The position numbers and the translations under genes were made by a program. The notes beneath the pieces were generated by a model. It had not been told where the DNA came from and did not search any database. It saw only the letters and a program-made list of their open reading frames with translations. 64,000 bases of DNA from Atopsyche davidsoni. Its lineage: Eukaryota; Arthropoda; Insecta; Trichoptera; Hydrobiosidae. This document shows positions 9,828-21,232 of the stretch, in pieces. Location of the stretch: the NCBI GenBank assembly GCA_022113835.1, contig JAILWY010000023.1:10974001-11038000 (forward strand). The letters are read 5' to 3'. How positions within the stretch are numbered: position 1 is the first letter of the stretch; each line of letters begins with the position of its first letter.

Positions 9828-12800
9828 GATCCTTTAATTTTCCGAATCCTTAATTTATATTTAACATTACTGTGGTTCCTTGATAGGAGTTGGGCAGAGT
9901 CGTATAAATATGGTTGCTGATTTTCGATAGCAGATATGGCTTGCTTTTTAATTAAATACAATTATGCTTATTGCTACTGATTTCTTATATCTACTGTATT
10001 TATGATTGCATTGCAGTCTTCACTGGTGTGTCTTATCGTGTTATTGCAATTGTTCCAAACATCACAACATTCATTCTTCTAATATATTTATTGTTTCACA
10101 TAAATGTTTATTCGATAGTATCATAATTATTCACAAAGATATTCATTGTTATGGTGGAATTTATGCATTGTAATATTTGTGTATTTTAATTTAAAAAGTT
10201 ATTCATTTTTAAGGCGTATTTACATACAGCACGTTTTTATTAAAACGTAAACGAGAAAATGTATAGTTTAATGTGAAAAATGTTTCTTTGTTACAAGCCT
10301 CATATGTTTTGATATGACCGACACAGTGTGAGGGATTTACGATATGACGTGATGGATATTTGACGTCCTGCAAACATTCGACTTACTGGCATTGTATCAT
10401 CATGATGCTCACACTGCACACAGCGGCCAAGGGCAGGTGTTGGGCCAATAAATTCACGGTGTTTGGGATTTACAAGAACGTGCATAGATTATTGAGAGCC
10501 TTCTTTCGGTGTGATTTATTTATTGGAATATATCACGGTTTTACTTAATATTCGAGTAGTGTCGTTTATGAACAGAGTTTCTAAAATTTCGGGAATTTAA
10601 AATTCCAGTAGTTAAATTATAACAAAGTTGAGGTGAAATTTAGTACATCATTTTTTATTCAGGTCAATTAACATTTATAGCTTACTAACGTATGAATTAT
10701 GTGTAAAGTAATAATTCTCGGTTATTTTATGAGAGAATTTTCAAGTTCGCTGTAATTAACAATTCTGTTGATTTAAATTAAAAAAATGCCGTTTCTCGTT
10801 AATATGATTTCATATATCGTAAGTTCTACTAAGAGGTTTTCATTTGAAGCTTTGGGACGTACCTTTGTGTATAATAGAAACAAAACTTTTTGTAAGTAGC
10901 AAACTAGTTCGTTTATTACTGAAAGTAATTTTCTAGAAAGTATTAGATAGCGAAAATATTATAAAAGAATAGAACAACAAGAAAAACACCTGAAACAAAA
11001 TTCGGCTAGACGAAAAAAGGCTTATAAAAATGTTTGTTTAGACGCGAACAAGTCATAGTTTTAAGTAATTTTTTCATGAATTCAAAAAAAATTCACGATT
11101 TAAATAAAAAAAAAAACACAAGATTACGTGGTTAAATATTTTAAAATTAAATGAACCTAAATGATTAGATTTTAAGTAAGTAATGGTATTGTTATGGTGT
11201 TGTATTTAAAATTGAATTCTGGATATGTTTTGATATTTTGAAACCCCAGCTCACCATGTTTATATAACAACGCGGATAAATTATTTATCGACTGTAACGA
11301 GCGGGAGAGTAGGCGATAGGCAATAAAACGGCTGCCATTATCAATAGCAAAAACTCATAGTTATTAAAAAAAAAGTTATTAGTATCGTAAACGTTTTTAT
11401 TGAAAAATTTGCAGATTGAATTGCGAATCCCACTTAAAAAATCTTGTTCCAAATAAATGTACATTGTAATGAACCGAGAAATACAAAAGCAGAGTAATTT
11501 TATTCAAGTTTTGCATATAAAAAACTGTAACAGAGTATAAAGCGCGCTTTATCGCGGAATGTGATTATTATTTCTAAAGACTGTGTAAAGTTCGGATTAC
11601 TTACATACATTCAGGTCGCCGGAGAGGCCATTACACTTTTTTATTGCGCGAATAAAAGCGTTTGAGGCAGCTCTTCTACAAGTCAGATAAGATTACTGTA
11701 ATAATAATGTTCTTTCCTTATATTACTTGATACACCGGAAAGTCGGAGGAATTGCTCGCCGGGATTGTTTGCCAGCTTTGATTTTACTCAGTTTAATTTT
11801 ATTTCCCGGGATACGTTCCCGGAATAAACGAAATACATCGCCACCTACACCCCCGCAAATACACATCACGCTTTATGTTATTTTAAAATTAATTTTGGTA
11901 CATCCCTTCGATGTCTATTATTTCATAAACAATTTATTAATTATTGAGATCTTCAAAAATATATGCTTTTGTTCGGTAATTATAATTGGAAGCTTTTTAG
12001 AAGCGCCCCCTTGTATTTTTAAGATAATTGAAAAAAAATATGATACAATTTCGAACTCAGTTGGTTCCGGAAAATTAAAATATTTTTTATTTCGCCCACG
12101 GTGTACAATCTTATCTGATTTATTACTCGATTCCAGATAATTAGTTTAAATTTAATTTGGTAATTGCCATAGTTAAAAAGATTAAAAATACTGTGCGGCA
12201 CTTAGCTAAATTGTGAAAGGCAGCATATCTGTGTGCGCGCCATTGCCGTCCGCGTTGAATTCTAGTCAAAAGCAAAATGCAATATAAACTTTGTATTTGA
12301 CGGCTTCACAAAGTAGTTAACTCTGCGATGTAATATATCCATTTTTAATTTTCAAATCCACGTTTCGTTGAAGTTATTAAAGTTTTAATGAAAATCCAGT
12401 TCATTTTTTTAATGATGAAGTATCTACTACATCGCAAAGCAATGTTCGCAGTCAAATTACTCGAGGTGACATTTTACTACAAACTTTTCAGACTTTACAA
12501 AAGAAGCGAGGGTGAGTCTCGCGTGTCTGGATTTAAATGGATAACCGTAAAACATTCAATTTCAAGATGTCTACGCCTGCAGCCCTTCTATAGCTGCCGT
12601 TTAATTTTGATAGTTTAGGCGCCGAGCCGTGTACAATTAACCTTTCAGTAGTTCCTTGGAATTACATCCTTCGTTATGCATGGGATTCTAATTGGAAAGC
12701 TTTCTAACTAATAAACAAGTACGAGGAATTTTATTCCGCTCAAATATTCAATATTATGTCGCGTGACTATCCTGAACTGGAGAAGTCGGAAGTCTTGGCC

Positions 12801-15030
12801 GGGCGGCCGCCATCGTGATTTTCTTTTAAATTTGTCTTATTTTTTTTAAAACATAAATTATACTCAAAGCTCAAAAATGCACCCCGACTATTGCCAGATA
12901 TAATGAGATAATGTCGTGTTGGCTCAGGTTCACTTGGGAATGAAGACAACTATGCTATTTTAAAAAAATGTTTACCCCCAAACTAAATATTTGTAACTTT
13001 TAGTAATCTGGATTACAAATTAAATTTACGAATTTATTGGATTGACCGGATGGACAGTAAACAAGTATCGATTGGAGACCTGTAGACCGTTATAGTGTAC
13101 AAATAATATTTTCAGAAAATATAATAATCATTTTGCATTAGTATTTTATATCTTCTCGTTTTTACAAAAGAGTAGAAAACGCAGCGTACACTAGAGTGTC
13201 TGTTAGATGAAAGTCCAATTACAACGTCTGGGAAAGTCATAAATCTTCTAGCTTTTAGGTCAGCTGCAGTCTTAATATCTGTATTTATGGAGATTCATAT
13301 TGTACTGCGGTACACAAGTATAACAAAACGATGCATGAAATTAAAATTTAAGTATTTGTACTGAAAAAAATTGCACGACTAATGAATACTTTTATCGGAA
13401 AATTTATAAGCGAAAAGCTAACTTGTTGGGCGCGTATATTTTTCACAATACATCAGTGGGTGATCGTAATTCCAGAAATATCAGATATAATTTTTCATTT
13501 CCGCCGCAGAGCTCTCTCAAAACGCACATAAATACTAACTTCATGAATATAAAGTGAATGTTTCTCCAAAGTCGTCCGATCGCGTAAAAAGTTACTTTAC
13601 AGCGCTCGGTATAAAAAACGGAGCGCGCTCACCTCGCCCAATAAAGTATGCGATCGGGCCGCGACTTCCGAAGCTCCCTCAAGAGCTCCCGACCCTTCAA
13701 TTTGGAGACTCCTTAAGATTTTTTGTTTTCTCCGTTACAAGTTACTCGAACGGCTGTTTTATGCTCTAAAAACAAATAAAACTTTTTAAAGTAATCTAAT
13801 GGGCCATTTGGTAAATAAGCTATCTCTAATAGACGAACGAAGGCAGAGCGCCGGTAGTTGCAGTGGGCTTTCAGCTAATTACGTGATTCGTTACGGCTGT
13901 GGAAATCACTGCGGAAAAAAATGACGGTGAAATTAGTCCAGTGTACTCAGAAAGTAATGTGAAATTTCCCACACATTCAATTATTGAGAATCGCAATATG
14001 ATCCGCGGGAGCGGCGCGGTCATTACCCAACTCTGGAAATAAAGTTACGACGCCAAGCGTTACGAGGCCTTTCCGAGGCCGATATTTGCGTCTCGGCTCA
14101 AATAATTGCACGATTATGTGAATTGTATTTTAAGCGACGGCTCCCGTGATTCACGCGCCGTGCGAAGCTTCCCGGGAGCTTTGCCGATATAATTTGTGCA
14201 ATTTAAATTTTATTGATATGGCAAGATTGGAGGTTCGCTGCGCCGCCGGTAGATGGTGGTGCTGTAAGCTTTTATCGCGAGGCTCGAGAACGGAGGAGTT
14301 TTTTCTGCCGTTGGGTGTAATTGGTTTCGTGCATATTGGACTTTTGATAATTTTACAATACGAAATTGCAGAGCAGAATCCGAGTGTTTAATAGCTTGAA
14401 AAAGTTAAATAAACTCGTGCAAAAAAATGTTTTTTATACCTATTTTTCCCTACAACGAAAATAGAGAAATCCTTGAAGGTACGCTACCATCTAAGCCACA
14501 CCTCGTAAGCCCCGCAACCTGCGCAGGACTAGGGATTAGCCACACACCGTATTGTAAGCGCAACCTTATCAAGACTCAACTAAAACAAAAAAGTTTTTTT
14601 GTGCTCTACTTTAAATTTGAAAATATTTCACTCGAAATTAAAATGCATAACTTTTCTGTAATAAATTAAATATCATGCAAATATTTACTACAAAATAGTT
14701 AACATCACTCGACAAGTTTGATATTAAATGTACTAGTATTCAAAGTGGAATATAGAAAGTTAAATAAGTTTTTCGCAATAAAAAACAGTTTACGAAATTT
14801 CAGAATTTAAAATATTTTTGTTGGCATTGATATATTTTTAAAATTGGGCTCAACATTACATGTTAAACATATTGATCATTGTATGTCTTGTTAAAAGAAG
14901 TCAATATATATATTTATTAAAGTTTATTTTAGATGAATATGTTTAAATACGAGTTTGCTTATATGTAAACCTAAAAATAAAAATAAAAACGGCACCATGA
15001 AATACCAGACTGTGTATAAAATATTGCTTT
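9826..15030. other. Intergenic stretch without recognised genes
   Basis: No exon with recognisable protein similarity was found. The background is AT-rich, with more GC-balanced, CpG-containing islands at about 13500-13700 and 13990-14300. Open frames here, the longest about 137 codons at 11727-12140, show no recognisable motif and no splice context, and I regard them as chance. Confidence 0.4.
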
Positions 15031-15036
15031 ATTGAT

Positions 15037-15213
15037 TTAAACTTTTTCAAGCCAAAAGATCGTGTTTTGCCTGGATATCTGCTCTTGCCGCAATGCTTCT
15101 TCATTTTGATGGAGATAAAATTGAAGGGTCTTCATCCGTATTTCTATGAAGGCCTCTACCCGTAGCTTGTACGGTAGCATTGTTCTGGTTATATCACATG
15201 GGGTGAGTAATAC
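15037..15213 (-). CDS. Unrecognised terminal-exon-like reading frame
   Basis: The minus strand has a 58-codon open frame bounded upstream by a possible acceptor (A/T-rich run ending TAG at 15214-15216). It ends in TAA at 15037-15039, and an AATAAA signal follows about 4 nt after the stop. The translation has an ordinary, non-repetitive composition (MLPYKLRVEAFIEIRMKTLQ, then YLHQNEEALRQEQISRQ, then TIFWLEKV), unlike the low-complexity chance frames around it. I do not recognise the family. It could be the last exon of a gene whose other exons lie far to the right, a processed pseudogene tail, or chance. No neighbouring exon was identified. Confidence 0.25.
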   Translation of the reverse strand, partial: VLLTPCDITRTMLPYKLRVEAFIEIRMKTLQFYLHQNEEALRQEQISRQNTIFWLEKV

Positions 15214-15654
15214 CTACGTTTTTTTTTTCAATTTACTTATCTGTTTTTTCTGTAGTTATTTTTATATTTTTTATCATACATTCTTTTTAAAGTTTCGGCC
15301 ACGTTTATTTGGATTGTTTTTATATGCAATCAATGCAAGCCCCACATTATTTGTGAAAAGACTTAGAATAATACTATGGATTAGTGATGTAATAAAAATG
15401 AATCATAAAATTGTAGGATAATAATATGGTATTGATTTTTGTTTATACAAACACAAGCACCACAGTTTATAGGCTAGAAATGGGAAAGGTGATATTAATA
15501 AACACTATAATACATTTACTTTGATGTCAATCGAATGTACTCGTATATTTGCTCTCCCGTGTACACATGTGGGCGGCTGTGGAGATCTCCGCCGGACCAT
15601 GATTGGGTCCTTTACATCTGTGCATACAGAGGCAGCCATTGTCGGTGGGCCGCG

Positions 15655-15727
15655 CGTCCCACCCCCACCCCACCCCCAGTCCCACCCCACCCCCACCCCC
15701 ACCCCCAGTCCCACCCCCACTACCCCC
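15655..15727. repeat. C-rich (CCCCAC)n-like minisatellite
   Basis: The tract is made of runs of four or five C separated by A or AGT, so the minus strand carries many G4-G5 runs spaced by one to three bases. Such spacing satisfies the G-quadruplex rule several times over. It also produces overlapping Pro/His- and Gly-rich open frames on both strands, which are artefacts. Confidence 0.9.
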
Positions 15728-15729
15728 GA

Positions 15730-18700
15730 GCGTGTGCCGCGCCGTCAAATCTGTTCAATTAATAATTAACATACAGATTAACAACAACTAATAACTACCG
15801 CTCAAGGGATGTAGCGTCGAGAAGCTGACGAAGCAGGTGGGCCAAGTCTCGAAAGTTGGCTATATTATTTACAAAAATTTACTGATCTAATCAATAATTT
15901 TTTTATATATAACTGCGAAACAGTTTTTTTTTTTGAGTTAACAAAATTATGATAGGGAAATGTTTAATATTGCGAATTGATCTTAATATGATGATATCAT
16001 CATATCAATCAAAAAACCTTTTTTGTAAAAAAATGTAGAAGAAAGATCTACCCACGAATATGACGTAATTATTTTTATGATAGAAGAATAAAACAAATCA
16101 TAAAACCGTAGATTATTTTCAATACTTACTAAAAATATATAAAATATATAACATTGTGAAAGTATTTTTGTTTTATTTACATGCATAATTTAAAAACCGT
16201 TTTCTTATCATGTGTGGGTTGGTACTTAACTCTACGCGTTAACATAAGTTGAGTGAACTTTAACTTAAAAAGAAACTCGAGACACTCGTCTCGAGTTTTT
16301 TAAAAAATATTTTCTGAACAATTTATTATATTTTGACGGAGGGGCATGCTTTATTATAAGATTGTTTAAAAAATGAAAATTCTGTTGATACAATGAACGC
16401 GGCTGTACGTCTCGCCGGCCCCGCCCGCGGTGCGGACCACTTTTCGCATGCAAATATCTGCTGCAGAGCAGGGCCAATTCAATCCCGAGCGTCTGCGGAG
16501 CTCGGCCATACAAATGTGCGGTCACAGGATCCGTCAGCTCGCACTGCTCCCGCTGAATGTGAAGAAATATTCAATGAGGAACGCTATTACAATGCTAAAC
16601 AATCTGGCTGTGTTCACTGAATCGCTGTTATTCTGTGATTGAACGTCGCTCGTTTTTTTTTTAATATGAAAAAAGGAGTGCTAGGTAGTGCTAGGTGCTA
16701 TCTTAAATAACAGATTTTCATTAAATACTGTTTATACTATCGAAACGTGAATAGAAATAGTTTTTTTATCAAACTAATTCTCGAATAAATATAACTTGAA
16801 AGTAATTCTCCTGCTATTGTTTCTGTAACCTACTGCAGAAGGAGTATCAAATCTAAACGCCAGAGCTTTGTAAGGAAAATATTATTTAATAATGCTATTG
16901 GGCAGCAGCAATACGCAGACTTTTTCTTCCAATATAAAACTATGATGTAGAAGGACCCGGAGACCTACTAAACTATTTTCCCCTTTAGAAAACCATGAAC
17001 ATTGGGTCAGCATGAGTATATGGTCAGTGAAATGGTCGCCAACATCCTCTGAGGAGAGGCACTTGATGATGAAGAAGAAATAAATTACACTGTAATTGAT
17101 ATTGTATCCATTGACTGTTTTTTATTCTATAAAATAAAAATAATACTTATGAACAAACTTATAAATATCGTCTTACGCCTCTTGACTTGTGAATTTAAAA
17201 AGTATTATTGACATATCAATGTCAAGATAAATTGTTGATTCTTTGTAAACTATTACATAAAACTAACTATAAGCATGTCGATATGTCTTCTTAAATTGGT
17301 GCTAAGTAGTGTAAGAAAACTTGAAATCAAATATGACTAAATAATAATCCCCAAACATCATATAGTATAGATGACCTATTTAGTAGGTGAGGCCAGTGGA
17401 TCGAAGTAACAACTGTGGTGTGATGGGCCCGCAAACTTTCTATTGTGGATGTGGCTTGTATTATTTGTGATTGCGTGTACGGAACAGACTGGTTAACAGT
17501 TGATTGGGGTATTCATGGAATCAATGTTGACGGTAACCTAATTTCTATTCAAATAGTAATAATAATTCTCTATTTCATTCCCAAGATCACGTGAGTGGAA
17601 ATAATTCCTGCGATGAGTGCAATTTGCATAAATGCAAATAGCACCAGTTAAAATAGGAAAAATCAAATATCTATAATAAATATAAAGCTAACTTTGTATA
17701 TCAAAATAAAACGAAAGTTGTGAAAAACTAGGTACATATCTATTTGATCTTCTCTTACAATATTTTACTTTTTTTTTTACGAGCTAAACTGAGCGGCCTT
17801 CTTCACTCTACTTTAAACCAAGTTACTCTATTTGCGATTTTAATAAATCTGAAAAATCTTTACCGTAACAAAAACGACATAGCGTAGTTCTAGGTGAATG
17901 TATCAACCTATGACAATCGTTTGAGTCCGACCAGCCCACCTGCTCGGGCTCCTGCGTCATCAGTCTCTGTCAGCGCATTATTAGCTTCTATCTAATAAAC
18001 CATACTCCGATGAGAACGCGGCCTTTATTTGCGAATTGCCATACGGCAGGAGAACGCGAGTATGAATGAAGTTCTCCGCCATTCTGTGCCGCTCTTCCCG
18101 GCATGTCTCTTTCTTGCGAATAATAATCCAATCAAAATGTAATCGTGAGCTTTTGTCAGGAGCGCTACGAGCGCTTGCAGCGACTTTCCGTTGAAAAAGC
18201 GCTTTTTTGTGAAGACATGATATTCGGGTATGGAGGAGATTTCTCTAAAGATTTGGATTCAAGATGCCTATCGCATATTATAGAACAGCGATTCTAAAGG
18301 TTTATGTATTATATTGAAAGGTATTGGGTTCCGATTCATCGTTTACTCTAGAAAGATATTCACTGCTTGCTTTTTATGTTATTGATGATGCAGATATTTT
18401 CAACGATGTTATTTTTCTTATTTACGCAAAAGGAGCTATATTTGGTTAGTTACTTATAAACTTAAAATTTATTTATTAAAGAATTAAAACAAAATAAAAA
18501 AAATCATAATTAATCGTTTAATCATACAAAAGTGTATGTATAATTTACTCATTATAAGCAGTTATGATATATTCAGCAAATGTGCTATGCCTAAAGGTAA
18601 AATGCTTCGCCTAAAAGCAAAACTGGTCGCAGTACGACGCGTCCCACAGCTGTGAGAATCGTTTAAAATTAAAATACGAGACGAGAGGGTTAAGCCAGTC

Positions 18701-19866
18701 CATCTTCCATTTGCATAATAATATGAAATAATACGCCTTTGAGAGATGGCAAATAAACATCTCGTTTTCTTCCGCTCGCCGAATAACTTATATTCCTTGT
18801 AATGCGATGTATGAGAAAAGAGAAAAATCCCAGAGGACCTACAGTTTTTTCAAACTATTTTTTAGTTGGTGATAAGTTTTTGCTTTGTTGTCTGCGAAGA
18901 ATGAGATTAAATTATTTTAGTTGTCTTTTTTAAGTCTATGATTTTAACATAAATTATAAAATATAAGAGAATGGATAAATATGGTAAAAAATATATCCAC
19001 TGCAAGAAGATTTTAATTTACATAAAAAATGAGCTTTACCAATTTATCCGTAAAACAAACTATGTTTTCACGATAATAATAGGAACAGGAGATAATAACA
19101 TCACCACTATAGTATAATCTATTTCTCTTTTCATTAAAAATTATTTGGTAAAAAAATGGATAAAAAAATGGAAAATGTAAAAGTATATATTTAAAAAGAC
19201 AATCATTTGTGGTTATGGGGGGTAATTTACGAGATAATGGAATCGTTACATTATCGTTTTATTGAACATGTAACGTTGAGTGAGTTTTATATTCACATTC
19301 ACTCACTGAAATAAATTTCAGCATCGCATACATCTGCAAAAAGTTGTTTCTCGTTTTCATATCCAGAGCCATGGATGTTCTGGAAAGTCTGGCGGAGCCC
19401 GGACGGTCGAATTATGTTCGGAATCGACTTATAAACCCTATGAATTTCATGAATGCATTAACCGAAAAGTTTGTAACCACTTCGTCAGGAGTTCAAAGAA
19501 GAAGTTAGTTTGCTTAGTTCCGGTGGCAAATTTACTTGTACAGTGGCACCTGGGCTTGCTGATATGTGTAATGTATATTAAGTAAACATTTTGTTTCAAT
19601 CAGTCAGAGACTTCAATCAGTTTATGATTATTATTTATCATATAAAGAGATTCAAAAATATCACGAATGTCTTAAAATTATCTGCGTGGTGTGAATCAAT
19701 TACATAAAAAATCTGCCTAGTAAAAGTTCCACGAATCAATATACCTATAAAATAAAACCACTACAGTACTTTATAGCTTGCTTACAGAATCTGAACTAGA
19801 CTAGACTAAACTATTTTAATGGCGTGGTGCATGTTATATTAATATTGAATATGATGATGTCATGGG
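15730..19866. other. Intergenic stretch without recognised genes
   Basis: No gene is recognised. A GC-rich, CpG-containing island lies at about 16390-16560, and another at about 17930-18230. A possible decayed coding remnant near 17010-17070 (reading MVSEMVANIL after a stop-free run) vaguely resembles the extreme C-terminus of the LINE at 35.7 kb, but it is too short to call. Confidence 0.35.
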
Positions 19867-19867
19867 T

Positions 19868-20015
19868 CACTGGGTCATTATCAGATGCTTAACTAAAATT
19901 TAGTTAAGCATCTGATGATGACCCAGTGTATCGGGTCGAAACTAGTAATGCAAATAATTTAAATAAACTCAATGTGAAGACAAAATACAAAGTTACTTTT
20001 ATCATTATAATAATG
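19868..20015 (+). mobile_element. Penelope-like element terminal fragment with inverted duplication
   Basis: A 30-bp inverted repeat (19868-19897 and 19899-19928, one mismatch) ends in a hammerhead motif. It is followed by about 60 bp that match, in reverse orientation, the 3' end of the Penelope-like fragment at 55.4 kb (TGCAAATAATT, AAACTCAA, GTGAAGACAAA, AAAGTTACTTT, ATCATTA). No coding sequence of the element remains here. Partial inverted copies are a known arrangement of Penelope-like elements. Confidence 0.7.
19908..19951 (+). ncRNA. Hammerhead ribozyme motif (canonical core) of a Penelope-like element
   Basis: All hammerhead core residues are present in order. Stem I is GCAT (19908-19911), the core is CTGATGA (19912-19918), and one extra T follows. 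Stem II is GACCC/GGGTC (19920-19924 and 19933-19937). GAA (19938-19940), the self-complementary stem III ACTAGT (19941-19946), the cleavage residue A19947 (GUA) and the stem I partner ATGC (19948-19951) complete it. Penelope-like elements are known to carry hammerheads with a very short stem III that work best as dimers, and a six-base palindromic stem III fits that. Self-cleavage is inferred, not shown. Confidence 0.7.
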
Positions 20016-20615
20016 GATCTTCACGAATCATATGCCTTGTCCTTCAACAAGATTAATATTTAAATTAATAAAACCCCTAAAAATGGCATCATCCAACGTC
20101 TATACATACATCGTTTCTTTTAAAGTGATCGAAAAAATAAAGTAGGCGTTTCCAGACTTGTCACATGGTAGCTTAAAGAAATGAATATTTTAGCGGACAC
20201 TCCTCCGGGTATACGAGAATATTATATAATGTGTATTCTACAGAGAGTGCTCTGTCAATTATTTCAGATTATTCTTTCTTATAATGTATTTAAGTAAATA
20301 ACTTTATCTATAACGTATTACATTGCAAGGAAATAAACATTCTCTGACAGAGAAAAAGAGCAGTCATCTAGAATAAATTGATTTTATTCATGGTAGATTC
20401 GTCTTAAACGACTAAAGTGAATGATGTCATAAATATATATATTGACGTATTTTGCTTTGAAGAGCAATAACTCTACTCATAAATGCACCGACATTGTAGA
20501 CCAGGGACGCGAATAACATCACATTGGATTCTAGAATCCAGAGAGGGCACAGTCTATTTTATCTTAGTTCCAATAAAATCCTTTCTGGTTTACGACACCA
20601 TATTCGATGAAAACT

Positions 20616-20709
20616 AGGAATCGCCAACCGCCGGTGCCGACTCCAGTCGAATAACGTCAACTGCAGCGAGATTTGCCACATCAGAGATTTGGCGGCGGTT
20701 GGCGATCCC
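20616..20709. repeat. GC-rich stem-loop (18-bp arms, one mismatch)
   Basis: The arm AGGAATCGCCAACCGCCG at 20616-20633 pairs with CGGCGGTTGGCGATCCCT at 20692-20709. The loop is 58 bases and is itself GC-balanced. It lies in a CpG-rich island (about 20590-20770) in otherwise AT-rich DNA. It could be a structured RNA, a small foldback element or part of a regulatory island. Confidence 0.6.
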
Positions 20710-21191
20710 TGGTCTGGCCGGCCGGAGGGAGCGTCACGTAGCGGCCCGAGAAATGACAGTGGACGAGGGGAGCTTCGCTGATTTATATCTAGAGTGTATC
20801 AATATTCATCAACAAGTATTATCACACCATTAGGCAAGGACATGTAAATAAATCCTGAAACTGCGTGCAGATTAGTAATAACTTAACTAAGATTAACTAA
20901 CACGTTCAAAAGTACAGTAAAGTACATACACGTGCGTTAAAAGAAGTTTGTGTGTTTTAAGTTCAAATATTTTATTTATAATTGTATGACTTGTTTATAA
21001 ATAATAAAGGTATGATTTTATAAAATTATAAATAGACATCGAATTGTAAACGTTTAAATATTTTTCGCCTTAATTTGCTTCGGGCTTCAAGTCGCTCTTA
21101 TCAATAAATAACACATTGATTGACAAACGTTAGACGATTTGATTCGAATCAAACGTATCTTTGAGAAAACGCGTTTCGAAGTCGAGCGAAG

Positions 21192-21194
<3 letters not shown>

Positions 21195-21227
<33 letters not shown>
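21195..21227. repeat. (GA)n microsatellite
   Basis: A purine GA dinucleotide run of about 16 units, placed next to a CpG-containing segment. GA runs are common binding sites for GAGA-type factors in insects, so a regulatory role is possible. Confidence 0.95.

Positions 21228-21232
<5 letters not shown>

Noticed and set aside
9499..9961. Overlapping open frames of about 90-110 codons on both strands
   Set aside because: They are alternating Tyr-Ile translations of a (TA)n microsatellite.
11727..12140. 137-codon plus-strand open frame
   Set aside because: No recognisable domain, composition drifts along its length, and it overlaps a frame on the other strand.
15505..15791. Five overlapping Pro/His- or Gly-rich open frames
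   Set aside because: They result from the C-rich minisatellite and occur in several frames on both strands with no family signature.
17010..17070. Short MVSEMVANIL-like reading resembling a LINE C-terminus
   Set aside because: Too short and interrupted. Similarity to the 35.7-kb LINE end is only a few residues.
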